From NCBI GenBank assembly GCA_947375185.1, contig CANCEU010000002.1:22333-86332 (forward strand): a DNA stretch of 64,000 bases, read 5' to 3'. Within the stretch, counting starts at the first letter, position 1. Each line of letters opens with the position of its first letter. A program made the translations under genes and the position numbers. The notes under the pieces are model-generated. The model searched no databases and was not told the origin of the DNA. It saw nothing but the letters and a program-made list of their open reading frames with translations. The DNA comes from Chitinophagaceae bacterium. Lineage in GTDB: Bacteria > Bacteroidota > Bacteroidia > Chitinophagales > Chitinophagaceae. This document shows, piece by piece, positions 45,461-55,676 of the stretch.

Positions 45461-46693
45461 TTATGATTGCGCTTTTGCAAGTGCTTGTGCAAGGTCAGCT
45501 TCCAAGTCCTCGATATTTTCAATGCCTACACTCATTCTAATTAATCCATCAGTAATGCCATATTTTTCACGCTCCAATTTTGGGATAGACATATGGGTCA
45601 TACTTGCAGGGTGCGAAACCAAAGTATCAACGGTGCCTAAAGAAACGGCTCTGGTACAAACCTCAACAGCATTAATAAATTTCTTACCTGCTTCAATGCC
45701 ACCTTTTAATTCAAAACTAATTAAGGGTGAGTGTTGCTTCATTTGTTTGGTTGCAATTGCATGATGAGGATGTGATGCAAATCCCGTATAGTTAACATGT
45801 GCAATGGCAGGATGAGCATTTAAATAGTTGGCTACTTTTTCGGCATTGCTGCAATGTTTTTCCATTCTCAGCTCAAGTGTTTTCATGCCTTGAATTAATA
45901 AATATGCATCAAATGCGTTACTATTTCCACCTAATAAAACATGCCACTTCCAAACCTTAGTATGCATTAATTCCAAATCTTTCCCAAGCAATACCCCATG
46001 TAATGCGCTTCCATGACCGTTTAAAAATTTAGTTGCAGAGTGAAATACAAAATCTGCGCCTAATGCAAATGGTTGTTGTAAGTAGGGAGTTGCAACTGTG
46101 TTGTCTACCGAAACTTTTACACCATGTGCATGTGCAATTTTGCAAATTGATTCAATGTCAACGCACTGTAATGTAGGATTTGCAGGCGTTTCTAAATGTA
46201 TCAGTTTTGTAGAAGGATTTTCTTTTAAGGTGGTTAATAATAAATTTTCATCGTGAATGTCAATCAGTATTACTTTTACACCAGTCTCATTCAACACTTT
46301 TTGCATGAGTTCTTGAGAGCCCCCATACAAAGAGTAATGAGAAATTAATGTATCTCCCGCACTCAAGTTGCTGAAAAATAGTGTGGTCATTGCCGCTTGA
46401 CCACTAGCGTGTAATAATGCTTTCACTTGAAGTGGTGCGCCATTGTCATCGGTTAAACCTCTTGCCTCAAGTGCTTCAATGGTTTGTTCCGCTGCAGTGA
46501 AGGTTGGGTTTCCCCAACGAGTATATAATCTTGTTTTATCGTCTCCTTTAAATCTTTCCATGCCTTCCTCTGCGGATCCAAATGTAAAAGTGGAAGTTGC
46601 GTATATTGGTGTTGTATGAGAAAAATTATCGTTCTCATGGTTAGCTGTATGTAAAGTGATAGTGCTAACGCCTTTAAAATTTTTCTTTCCCAT
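45461..46693 (-). CDS. Cys/Met-metabolism PLP-dependent enzyme (MetB/MetC/MGL type)
   Basis: A fold-type I PLP enzyme of the trans-sulfuration family, 410 residues. Features are the N-terminal TPIYATSTFTFGSAEEG, the phosphate-binding Tyr and Arg (TRWGNPTFTAAEQ), ASGQAAMTTLFF, the PLP Asp (VSVDNTVATPYLQQP), and the Schiff-base Lys in SATKFLNGHG. It could be cystathionine gamma-synthase, cystathionine beta-lyase, methionine gamma-lyase or homoserine sulfhydrylase, because residues that distinguish these are not decisive by eye. It is 39 nt from fabH. Confidence 0.9.
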   Translation of the reverse strand: MGKKNFKGVSTITLHTANHENDNFSHTTPIYATSTFTFGSAEEGMERFKGDDKTRLYTRWGNPTFTAAEQTIEALEARGLTDDNGAPLQVKALLHASGQAAMTTLFFSNLSAGDTLISHYSLYGGSQELMQKVLNETGVKVILIDIHDENLLLTTLKENPSTKLIHLETPANPTLQCVDIESICKIAHAHGVKVSVDNTVATPYLQQPFALGADFVFHSATKFLNGHGSALHGVLLGKDLELMHTKVWKWHVLLGGNSNAFDAYLLIQGMKTLELRMEKHCSNAEKVANYLNAHPAIAHVNYTGFASHPHHAIATKQMKQHSPLISFELKGGIEAGKKFINAVEVCTRAVSLGTVDTLVSHPASMTHMSIPKLEREKYGITDGLIRMSVGIENIEDLEADLAQALAKAQS

Positions 46694-46732
46694 AATATGC
46701 CAAATTGATTGAATGTAATGTAAGTAATTAAT

Positions 46733-47725
46733 TTAGTAAGCCCATTTAATCCAAGCTGCACCCCAAGTAAAACCACCTCCAAATGCTGCTAAAATTAAAT
46801 TATCACCTTTCTTTAGTTGAGATTCCCATTCCCATAAACACAATGGAATGGTTGCTGCAGTTGTATTTCCGTATTTTTGAATATTGATCATTACCTTTTC
46901 TTTTGGAATACCCGCGCGATTCGCAGTAGCATCAATAATTCTTAAGTTTGCTTGATGCGGTACCAACCAAGTAATATCATCTCCTGTTAACTTATGTTTT
47001 TCTAATAGTTCAGCAGTTACATCAGCCATGCCTTTGACAGCAAATTTAAATACAGGTTGTCCATCTTGAAATGCATAATGCTCCTTCGCCATCACTGTTT
47101 CAACACTCGCAGGTTTTAAGCTTCCACCAGCTTTAATATGCAAGTAATCTCTACCGCTTCCATCACTTTTTAAAATGGCATCTTGAAATCCATTTTCGTC
47201 CATACTTGGTTCTAGTAAAACAGCACCTGCTCCGTCACCAAAAATAATACAAGTAGCTCGGTCAGTATAGTCAATAATAGAACTCATTTTGTCCACGCCA
47301 ATCACTAATACTTTTTTATATCTTCCACCCTCAATAAAAGAGGCACCTGTATTTAAAGCAAAAAGAAATCCACTACATGCTGCACCTAAGTCAAAGCCAA
47401 ATGCATTTTTTGCGCCAATTTTATCACCAATAATATTTGCAGTGGCCGGAAATACCATATCAGGTGTAACGGTTGCGCAAATAATACAGTCAATATCTAA
47501 AGGGTCTAACTTTTTTTTGCGTAGAATTTCCTCTACGGCTTTCACTGCCATATCCGAGCTTGCTTTACCTGGCTCTCTCAAAATTCTTCTTTCTGAAATA
47601 CCTGTTCGGGAACGAATCCACTCATCGTTGGTATCCACCATTTTTTCAAGGTCAAAATTGGTCAATTTGGTCTCTGGTACATATCCACCAACTGCTGTAA
47701 TTGCTGCTTTAACTATTTGTGACAT
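46733..47725 (-). CDS. fabH: Beta-ketoacyl-ACP synthase III
   Basis: FabH condenses acetyl-CoA with malonyl-ACP to start fatty-acid synthesis. The active-site triad is visible: Cys117 in DLGAACSGF, His in [11 protein letters not shown] and Asn in [25 protein letters not shown] near residue 35 and the C-terminal [12 protein letters not shown] are family motifs. It is 330 residues, the normal length. It is divergent from ruvA. Confidence 0.96.
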   Translation of the reverse strand: MSQIVKAAITAVGGYVPETKLTNFDLEKMVDTNDEWIRSRTGISERRILREPGKASSDMAVKAVEEILRKKKLDPLDIDCIICATVTPDMVFPATANIIGDKIGAKNAFGFDLGAACSGFLFALNTGASFIEGGRYKKVLVIGVDKMSSIIDYTDRATCIIFGDGAGAVLLEPSMDENGFQDAILKSDGSGRDYLHIKAGGSLKPASVETVMAKEHYAFQDGQPVFKFAVKGMADVTAELLEKHKLTGDDITWLVPHQANLRIIDATANRAGIPKEKVMINIQKYGNTTAATIPLCLWEWESQLKKGDNLILAAFGGGFTWGAAWIKWAY

Positions 47726-47809
47726 ATTTGCTTTATTAGTTTGGCCTACAAATATCTTAAATTTTGTCTAAGATTGGGGTTAAAAGTCCATTTTTCATGA
47801 CTTATGCGT

Positions 47810-47817
47810 TAATTTTG
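47810..47817 (+). promoter_or_regulatory. -7 box of ruvA (TAATTTTG)
   Basis: Exact TAnnTTTG match ending 7 nt before the ruvA ATG, so the leader is at most a few nucleotides. No convincing -33 element. Confidence 0.5.
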
Positions 47818-47824
47818 AGCACTT

Positions 47825-48418
47825 ATGATCGCATTTTTAAGAGGTAGTTTTGTACAAGTAACCCCAGCTAAATTAATGGTAGATGTGGGGGGTGTTGGAT
47901 ATGAAGTAAATATTAGTTTACATACTTATGAATCCATTTCAAAAATGGAGAAAGGGCAGCTGCATACTTATTTGCATATTACTGAAAATGCACAAGTTCT
48001 TTTTGGATTTTATGAGTTACAAGAAAAAGAATTGTTTTTGCACCTAATTAGTGTTTCAGGTGTTGGCGCTACTACGGCAAGAATGATGTTATCTGGTATG
48101 CGGCCCGATGAAATTATTCGTGCCATCGTTCAAGGTGATGCGAGACAATTAGAAGCGATAAAAGGAATTGGGAAAAAATCTGCAGAGCGATTGGTATTGG
48201 AGCTAAAGGATAAGCTTTCAAAAATTAGCATGAACAATAATCCATTAGGAGGATTTGCAGTTGTGCAAGAAAATCCACATCAAGATGCTATTCAAGCTTT
48301 GATTGCTTTGGGAATACAAAAAGCTGTTGCAGAAAAAGCAGTGGATAAGACGATAAAGTCTGAAGGTGCTGGATTGGCTTTGGAATCGCTTATTAAGTTG
48401 GCACTTAAGAATTGTTAA
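47825..48418 (+). CDS. ruvA: Holliday junction DNA helicase subunit RuvA
   Basis: RuvA binds Holliday junctions and recruits RuvB. The 197 residues show the N-terminal OB domain (MIAFLRGSFVQVTPAKLMVDVGGVGYEV), two helix-hairpin-helix motifs (LISVSGVGATTARMML and AIKGIGKKSAERLVLELKDKL), and the flexible C-terminal domain III that contacts RuvB. ruvA directly upstream of sprA is a recurring Bacteroidetes arrangement; they are 18 nt apart. Confidence 0.96.
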   Translation: MIAFLRGSFVQVTPAKLMVDVGGVGYEVNISLHTYESISKMEKGQLHTYLHITENAQVLFGFYELQEKELFLHLISVSGVGATTARMMLSGMRPDEIIRAIVQGDARQLEAIKGIGKKSAERLVLELKDKLSKISMNNNPLGGFAVVQENPHQDAIQALIALGIQKAVAEKAVDKTIKSEGAGLALESLIKLALKNC

Positions 48419-48436
48419 TCAATAATTAATTTTTCA

Positions 48437-51400
48437 TTGAAATTTTATCAAGTCATTTTTTGTAGTGTAATATTGTTCTTTATACAAGGGACAAATTATG
48501 CACAAACAAATGTCAAAGATAATTTAAAAGATACCACAAGGAAATTAACTACGAAGGATTCCTTGCATTATCCAATTAAAGATCGAAGGGGAGATTTTCT
48601 TACACAGCAAAGCAACAATCCATTTGATTTAAGAGACACAAGTTTTATTAAGAAAAATGTGGAGTATGATCCCACCACTAAGCAATATTTTATCCGTGAA
48701 TTTATAAATGGCAGATTGGTTAAAGTGCCTACAAGTTTTAGTTTTAATGATTTTTGGAAATTGAAATCAGATAAAGATGAAAAAGCATATTTTTCACAAA
48801 GGTCTAATTCACTCGGAGTGCTTAATAGAAAAATTAGCCGACCTAAAGCAAAAGTGTTTGATAGTTATTTTGATCGGTTATTTGGTAAAACAGGTTCTGA
48901 TTTAAAACTAGACTTTAAGCCTGTAGGCGAAATAAATATTAAAGCCGGTTATCAAGGGCAAACGGTAATGAATCCAACTTTGCCGGAGCGCGCACGTTCC
49001 AATGGAGGATTTGACTTTGATGCAAGTATGAACTTTAGCATGAATGCAAGTATTGGCGATAAGTTAAAATTTCCAGTAAATTTTAATACACTTTCCAATT
49101 TGGGTTTTGATAATCAAATCAAATTAAATTACAAAGGGAAGAAAGACGAGATTATAAAAAGTATTGAAGCAGGTAATATTAATTATATCTCGAGAAGTGC
49201 ACTTATTCCAAGTACGCAAAATTTATTTGGTATTAAAACGCAGCTGCAGTTTGGAAAATTGTTTGTCACTGCAGCGATTGCAAATCAAAAGTCGCAAAGG
49301 CAATCTATGAACTTGCAAGGTGGAGCATCTACGCAAAAGTTTCAAAAAAGATTAGATGACTATGAAGAAAATAGACACTTTTTATTAGCACAATATTTTA
49401 GGAGCAATTATAATAAAGCCATGGCAAGCTTGCCAATAGTTAATTCGCAGGTACAGGTTAAGCGAATTGAAGTATGGGTAACCAATCGCAATGGTCAAAC
49501 AACCAATGCAAGAGACGTGGTTGGACTTGCTGATTTAGGAGAGCCAAATCCACATAATACCAAATGGCAAAGTTCCGCGAATCCATATCCAGATAATAGT
49601 ACCAATAATTTATATTCAACCTTGGCAAATAATGCAGATGCTCGAAATCCATCGGGCATTGCTTCTATTTTAGCGATGAATGGATTAAGGTCTGCAGAGG
49701 ATTATGAGCGCACATTTGCAAGAAAGCTAACTGAAAATGAATATTATTTCAATCCACAAATTGGATTTTTATCATTGAATATTCCTTTACAGCCCGATGA
49801 AGTATTAGGGGTTGCATTCCAATATACTTATAATGGAAAAGTTTTTCAAGTGGGAGAGTTTTCTGATAATGTTGCATTAAATCCAACCAATGGTGTACAA
49901 CAAATCATGTTTTTAAAATTATTAAAAGCAACAACACAACGAACAGATTTGCCCATTTGGGATTTAATGATGAAGAATGTTTATTCACTTGATTTGTTTG
50001 GCTCCATTCAGCAACAGGATTTTCAATTGAATGTTATGTATGAAGCGCCGGGCGCAGGATTAAAAAGATATTTACCTGTTACGAATGCTTCAGTGGATGG
50101 CCAGTCTTTAATTAAAATATTACAGTTAGATAGGTTGAATAATCATAATGATCCACAACCCGATGGTATGTTTGACTATGTGGAAGGATATACGGTTTTG
50201 TCAAAAATGGGGCGTATAGTTTTTCCATTGTTGGAGCCGTTTGGGGATGATTTAAAAAATATTGCATTTAAAGGACTGGATACTACTATTGCGAATAAAT
50301 ATGTTTTCCCACAGCTGTATCGAAAAATTAAATCCGAAGCACAAACCTATACCAATTTGGATCGTTTTGTGATGGAGGGGCAGGTAAAAGGTAGTAGCGG
50401 AGGTGCTGAAATAAGTTTAAATGCATTTAATGTACCACCAGGATCGGTAAGTGTAAGGGCGGGTGGTCAAATATTAAAGGAAGGAGTGGATTATATTGTT
50501 GATTATGGATCAGGTACTGTACGAATTATCAATCCAGGCATTTTAAGTTCAAATATTCCAGTGAATGTTTCTTTTGAGAATAATTTAGGTTTTGGTTTTC
50601 AAGAAAGAGGTTTTAGGGCATTGCGCGTTGATTATATGGCGAGTAAAAATTTCAATTTCGGATTTTCAACACAAAGACTAAGTGAGCGTCCGTTTTTTAC
50701 AAAAACCAATTTTGGATCTGATCCAATTAAAAATGCGATGTATGGTTTTGATTTTAATTACAAATCAGAATTGCCAAGTGTTACAAGAATCATAAATAAA
50801 CTCCCGTTTTATAAAACCAATGCAAAGTCTTATATCACAGCCAATGGGGAAGCTGCATTTTTACAGCCAGGGCATGCGCAGCAAATTGGAAAGGGGGGGA
50901 GTGGTGTTGTTTATTTAGATGATTTTGAAGCAACACGAACTGATATTGATTTACGTTTCCCTTTCACATCATGGGCGCTTGCTTCGACACCCGTAACAAG
51001 ATTTAATAAATTTCCGGAAAGTAATTTAGCTGAAAGTTTAGACTACAATAAAAATAGAGCAAGATTGGCTTGGTATACTATTGAGCCAACTTTGCAAGAT
51101 CGCAATAGTCCGAATAATCCAATGAGCGCAAATCCGACTTTATTGAGTGATCCAAGGGTAAGACAAGTATTTACGAATGAGTTATTCCCAAATAAGACAA
51201 CTAACATTACGGATGTTCAGTTGCCAACCTTTGACTTAACCTATTATCCAAAAGACAGAGGACAATACAATTATAATTTTAAAGATTTAGATGCATCGGG
51301 AAAATTCAAAAATCCAAAAGATAAATGGGGTGGCATTATGCGCGCATTGGATCAAACTGATTTTGAATCTAGCATCATTGAATATGTAGAATTTTGGGTA

Positions 51401-54400
51401 CAAGATCCATTTATTAAATCTCCTGCAACAAAGGGAAGTTTGGTATTGAACTTAGGAAATGTTAGTGAAGACATTTTAAAAGATGGTCGTCGTTTTTATG
51501 AAAATGGAATGCCAACACCTACCATTCCTGCACAAATAGATAGTTCGGTTTGGGGAAAGGTTCCGGTAAATCCAATTCAGGTAACCAATGCATTTAGTAA
51601 TAATGCCGAAGACAGAAAATATCAGGATGTTGGATTTGATGGAATGAATGATGATGAAGAGCGTGTTAAACGCGCGGATGTAATTAGTCAAATTGCAAGT
51701 CCAATTGTAGCGCAACAATTCATAAAAGACCCATCTGCAGATAATTATGTATGGTATAGAGATGCACAATATGATGCTGCAGGCGCAGGTATTTTAAGTA
51801 GGTATAAATATTTCAATAATCCACAAGGGAATTCAGCTGTTGCAGGTACAAGTCAATTTAGCAGTGCATCTACAATGCTTCCTGACAATGAAGATTTGAA
51901 TAGAGACAATACTTTAAATGAAACTGAATCTTATTTTGAATACGAAATTCCTATGCAAAAAAATAGTATGGGTGTTGGTGCAACTAAATATGTGACAGAT
52001 ACTAAAACAGTTAATGTGACGCTTGCAGATGGAAGTAAAAGTGTCGAGAATTGGTATTTATTTAGGGTGCCTATAAAATCGTATTCTGATTCCGTAGGCG
52101 GCATTAAAGATTTTAAATCAATTCGTTTTTTAAGAATGTATTTAACTGGGTTTGAAGATTCTATCACGCTTCGTTTTGCGAAATTCAGTTTGGTTCGAAA
52201 TCAATGGAGACAATATATGTATGAAGTGGATAGTTCGGGAAATTATACGCCACTTGCTGCCACTAATAATTCATCCGTTAACACTTTAGCGGTAAGCATT
52301 GAAGAAAATGGTAGTAGAACACCTGTCAATTATGTTATTCCACCAGGCATTGAACGAGTTCAGTTGTTGAGTAATAATGGGGTAAATTTGTTGCAAAATG
52401 AACAGGCATTAAGTGTTCAAATACATAATTTAGAAAAAGGGAAAACGCCAAGAGGTGTTTTTAAAACAATGAATGTTGATATTCGTAAATATGGAAAATT
52501 ATCCATGTTTTTGCATGCTGAAAATAAGAATAACATTGCTCAAACAGAAAATGGCGTAATAACTGCGGTGATTAGAATGGGACAAGATTTTCAAAATAAT
52601 TTTTATGAAATTCGAATACCATTAACAACCACCCAACAAAAAGCTTATTCGAATGCAGAAGCGAATTTAGTATGGCCGGCTCAAAATGAATTGAATTTAA
52701 GTTTAATTGATCTTGTGAATTTAAAAATTGAAAGGGATAAGCAACATTATTCTTACACTTCAAAATTTTCACAAAAACAAAGCGCTAGCTATCCTAATAA
52801 TGTGCAAACCTATTCTGTAATGGGTAATCCAAATTTAGGGGAGATAAGAGGCATTATGATTGCATTTGAAAATACATCTACCCAACAACAAATAGATGCT
52901 GAAATGTGGATCAATGAAATGCGATTATCTGATTTAGATGAGCGTGGATCATGGGCAGCAATTGGTAGAATGGATTTAGTGATGGCTGATTTAGGAACAA
53001 TAGCAGTGTCCGCAAGTAATAGAACTGCAGGATTTGGAACCATTGAACAAAACATGAATCAAAGAGCAAAGACAGGGCTTTCTCAAATTGATATTGCTAC
53101 CAATATTGACGCAGGTAAATTATTACCTAAACAAGTAAAACTTTCCTTGCCAGTTTTTGCAAGTATTAATAAATCTATAGAGACTCCATTGTATGATCCA
53201 TTTGACAAGGATGTCTTGTATCAGGATAAAATAAATTCATTGTCGGGTGCAAAGAAAGATTCAGTGATCAATGCTTCGGCTGATCAGACAACTATTAAAA
53301 CATTGAACTTTACCAATGTGCGATTCTTGCCTCGTGGGACGCCCAATTTGTTGAGTATAAGTAATTTGGATTTTAGTTACTCTTATTCTCAACTAACGCA
53401 AACTAGTCCATTGATTTCTGAAAATAAAATGGTTAAGCAAAGAGGTTCAATTGGGTATACATATAATAGAAATGCTAAGCCTTTAGAGCCATTTAAAAAA
53501 TTATTGAGAAATGCATCACCTTGGTTGGCCTGGGCAAAAGACATTAATGTAAATCCTGCGCCTACATTATTAAGTTTTAGAACAGTTTTGGATAGACAAT
53601 ACGGTGAGTTTACACCAAGAGTGGTGAGTTCATATGATGGTACAACTGAAAAAGTGGAGACTACTTATAATAAATACTTTACAATGGTAAGGTTATTTAA
53701 TATGAGATGGCCAATTACCAGATCACTGAATATGGATTTTAATGCCACTATGAATTCGAGAATTGATGAACCCGATGGTCCAATAAATACACAAGCTAAA
53801 CAAGATTCTATCACTAGGATGTTATTTGGAGGAGGTAGAAATACTTTGTACAATCAAAGGTTGACCATGCGATACGATTTACCAACTAGTAAATTTCCAA
53901 TTACCAATTGGATCAATTCATCCTATAATTTTTCAACAAATTATAATTGGATTGGTGCAAGTAGATTGGCGCAGTCATTGGGTAATACAATTGAGAATAC
54001 AATGTCTCAACAAATTACAGGACAATTTAATTTCTCAAATTTATACCGTAAGTCAAAATATATAAGTGCGGCAATCAATAATAATTACAATACAGGAAGA
54101 AGCAGTTATGCGAATCCATTGGCAACAAAAGTATTGATGACAAAAGAGGAGGCCTTGGCAGGTAAAGTTGGTAAGGCTAGGGATAGTGCATATAAGGCGT
54201 GGAAATTAGCAAGAAGACAGGAGCGTATTGCACAAAGATTATTAAAAGCAAACGAGCCAATTGAAGTTCCTTCCTATGTTAAACCTTTTGCGAAATTTTT
54301 AACCATGATGCAAACCGCCAATTTAGATTATGGTGAAAATTTTAATAGTAGATTGCCAGGTTATATGTCAGGAGTTCAATTTTTAGACAAAACTTTTACA

Positions 54401-55675
54401 GGCGTATCTCCAAATATTGATTACATGTTTGGTAAACAGCCTGATACTGCATGGTTAAATACACAGGAGAAAAAAGGATTTTTAACTAGGGATCCTTCAT
54501 TCAATATGGTATTTAGACAAACATTTGACCAAAAATTAACTGCCAGAATCACTCTTGAACCTATCAAGTCTTTAATGATTGATGTGAATTTTAATAAAAC
54601 ATTCTCAAAGGAATATTCTGAATTATATAAGGACACCAGTTTTAATTATAATGGTATAAGAACGCATGCGAATCCATTGTCGGCAGGTGGTTTTAATATA
54701 AGTTACATGGCATTAAACACCTTCTTTGATAATCACGATCCAAATGTAATTTCACTTCAGTTTAAAGCATTCCAAAATTATAGAACTATTATTTCACAAC
54801 GACTTGGAACCAATATAGGTACAAATGGATATGCATTAGGTTATGGTAGATATGCGCAGGATGTATTAATCCCGGCATTTATTGCAGCATACACTGGGCA
54901 GGATCCTAAGAAGGTTTCTTTGATAAATGAGAATAATAGTAGTATTCGATCCAATCCATTTTCAGGTATGATGCCAAAACCAAATTGGAATATCATGTAT
55001 AATGGGTTGTCTAAAGTGCCGGCACTTGCAGAATATTTCACCAATATCACTTTAACCAATGGGTATAATGGTAGTTTGGCAATGAACAGCTTTACGAGTT
55101 CGTTAAATTTTGTAGATGATATTACAAAGCGAGGAACACCAACATTTTTAGATCCAATAAGCGGTAATTATATCCCTTATTTCTTAATTCCAAATGTTAC
55201 GATAAGTGAAAGAATGGAACCGTTGATTGGTATTAATGTTACTACAGTAAATCAATGGTCATTAAGATTTGAATATAAAAAGAGCAGAATGCTTTCCTTA
55301 AGTTTGGTTGATTATCAATTAAGTGAAAACAATAGTAAAGAGTGGGTGATTGGTACTAGTTGGCGTAAAAAAGGGCTACGACTTCCATTTAATATTCCTG
55401 GACTTAATAATGCTAGGCTCAATAATGATTTGACATTCCGTTTTGACATGTCTATGCGCGATGTTTATAATAGCAATAGTAGACTAGATCAAACCAATGC
55501 ATACGGTACAGGTGGCCAAAAAGAAATCACGTTACAGCCATCAATTGATTATGTTTTGAATAGTAAAATCAATCTTAAATTCTTCTTTGATCAAAGAAGA
55601 GCCACTCCATATATTTCATCTTCCCCACCAATCGTTAATACAAGAGCTGGGGTTAATGTCAGAATTGCTTTATAA
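48437..55675 (+). CDS. sprA: T9SS outer-membrane translocon SprA
   Basis: SprA is the giant outer-membrane beta-barrel channel of type IX secretion, needed for gliding in Flavobacterium. The 2412 residues match the family length. It starts at TTG with a signal peptide (MKFYQVIFCSVILFFIQGTNYAQ). Long beta-rich stretches repeat across the protein (SprA N-type segments with KLKFPVNFNTLSNLGFDNQIKLNYKG, later YRVDYMASKNFNFGFSTQR), and the C terminus ends with a beta-strand ending RIAL. Its stop is 1 nt from the convergent ABC permease stop, with no terminator visible. Confidence 0.95.
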   Translation: MKFYQVIFCSVILFFIQGTNYAQTNVKDNLKDTTRKLTTKDSLHYPIKDRRGDFLTQQSNNPFDLRDTSFIKKNVEYDPTTKQYFIREFINGRLVKVPTSFSFNDFWKLKSDKDEKAYFSQRSNSLGVLNRKISRPKAKVFDSYFDRLFGKTGSDLKLDFKPVGEINIKAGYQGQTVMNPTLPERARSNGGFDFDASMNFSMNASIGDKLKFPVNFNTLSNLGFDNQIKLNYKGKKDEIIKSIEAGNINYISRSALIPSTQNLFGIKTQLQFGKLFVTAAIANQKSQRQSMNLQGGASTQKFQKRLDDYEENRHFLLAQYFRSNYNKAMASLPIVNSQVQVKRIEVWVTNRNGQTTNARDVVGLADLGEPNPHNTKWQSSANPYPDNSTNNLYSTLANNADARNPSGIASILAMNGLRSAEDYERTFARKLTENEYYFNPQIGFLSLNIPLQPDEVLGVAFQYTYNGKVFQVGEFSDNVALNPTNGVQQIMFLKLLKATTQRTDLPIWDLMMKNVYSLDLFGSIQQQDFQLNVMYEAPGAGLKRYLPVTNASVDGQSLIKILQLDRLNNHNDPQPDGMFDYVEGYTVLSKMGRIVFPLLEPFGDDLKNIAFKGLDTTIANKYVFPQLYRKIKSEAQTYTNLDRFVMEGQVKGSSGGAEISLNAFNVPPGSVSVRAGGQILKEGVDYIVDYGSGTVRIINPGILSSNIPVNVSFENNLGFGFQERGFRALRVDYMASKNFNFGFSTQRLSERPFFTKTNFGSDPIKNAMYGFDFNYKSELPSVTRIINKLPFYKTNAKSYITANGEAAFLQPGHAQQIGKGGSGVVYLDDFEATRTDIDLRFPFTSWALASTPVTRFNKFPESNLAESLDYNKNRARLAWYTIEPTLQDRNSPNNPMSANPTLLSDPRVRQVFTNELFPNKTTNITDVQLPTFDLTYYPKDRGQYNYNFKDLDASGKFKNPKDKWGGIMRALDQTDFESSIIEYVEFWVQDPFIKSPATKGSLVLNLGNVSEDILKDGRRFYENGMPTPTIPAQIDSSVWGKVPVNPIQVTNAFSNNAEDRKYQDVGFDGMNDDEERVKRADVISQIASPIVAQQFIKDPSADNYVWYRDAQYDAAGAGILSRYKYFNNPQGNSAVAGTSQFSSASTMLPDNEDLNRDNTLNETESYFEYEIPMQKNSMGVGATKYVTDTKTVNVTLADGSKSVENWYLFRVPIKSYSDSVGGIKDFKSIRFLRMYLTGFEDSITLRFAKFSLVRNQWRQYMYEVDSSGNYTPLAATNNSSVNTLAVSIEENGSRTPVNYVIPPGIERVQLLSNNGVNLLQNEQALSVQIHNLEKGKTPRGVFKTMNVDIRKYGKLSMFLHAENKNNIAQTENGVITAVIRMGQDFQNNFYEIRIPLTTTQQKAYSNAEANLVWPAQNELNLSLIDLVNLKIERDKQHYSYTSKFSQKQSASYPNNVQTYSVMGNPNLGEIRGIMIAFENTSTQQQIDAEMWINEMRLSDLDERGSWAAIGRMDLVMADLGTIAVSASNRTAGFGTIEQNMNQRAKTGLSQIDIATNIDAGKLLPKQVKLSLPVFASINKSIETPLYDPFDKDVLYQDKINSLSGAKKDSVINASADQTTIKTLNFTNVRFLPRGTPNLLSISNLDFSYSYSQLTQTSPLISENKMVKQRGSIGYTYNRNAKPLEPFKKLLRNASPWLAWAKDINVNPAPTLLSFRTVLDRQYGEFTPRVVSSYDGTTEKVETTYNKYFTMVRLFNMRWPITRSLNMDFNATMNSRIDEPDGPINTQAKQDSITRMLFGGGRNTLYNQRLTMRYDLPTSKFPITNWINSSYNFSTNYNWIGASRLAQSLGNTIENTMSQQITGQFNFSNLYRKSKYISAAINNNYNTGRSSYANPLATKVLMTKEEALAGKVGKARDSAYKAWKLARRQERIAQRLLKANEPIEVPSYVKPFAKFLTMMQTANLDYGENFNSRLPGYMSGVQFLDKTFTGVSPNIDYMFGKQPDTAWLNTQEKKGFLTRDPSFNMVFRQTFDQKLTARITLEPIKSLMIDVNFNKTFSKEYSELYKDTSFNYNGIRTHANPLSAGGFNISYMALNTFFDNHDPNVISLQFKAFQNYRTIISQRLGTNIGTNGYALGYGRYAQDVLIPAFIAAYTGQDPKKVSLINENNSSIRSNPFSGMMPKPNWNIMYNGLSKVPALAEYFTNITLTNGYNGSLAMNSFTSSLNFVDDITKRGTPTFLDPISGNYIPYFLIPNVTISERMEPLIGINVTTVNQWSLRFEYKKSRMLSLSLVDYQLSENNSKEWVIGTSWRKKGLRLPFNIPGLNNARLNNDLTFRFDMSMRDVYNSNSRLDQTNAYGTGGQKEITLQPSIDYVLNSKINLKFFFDQRRATPYISSSPPIVNTRAGVNVRIAL

Positions 55676-55676
55676 T

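Noticed and set aside
48437-55675. Small ORFs on the opposite strand of sprA
   Set aside because: They lack conserved motifs and start contexts and lie wholly within a strongly supported gene.
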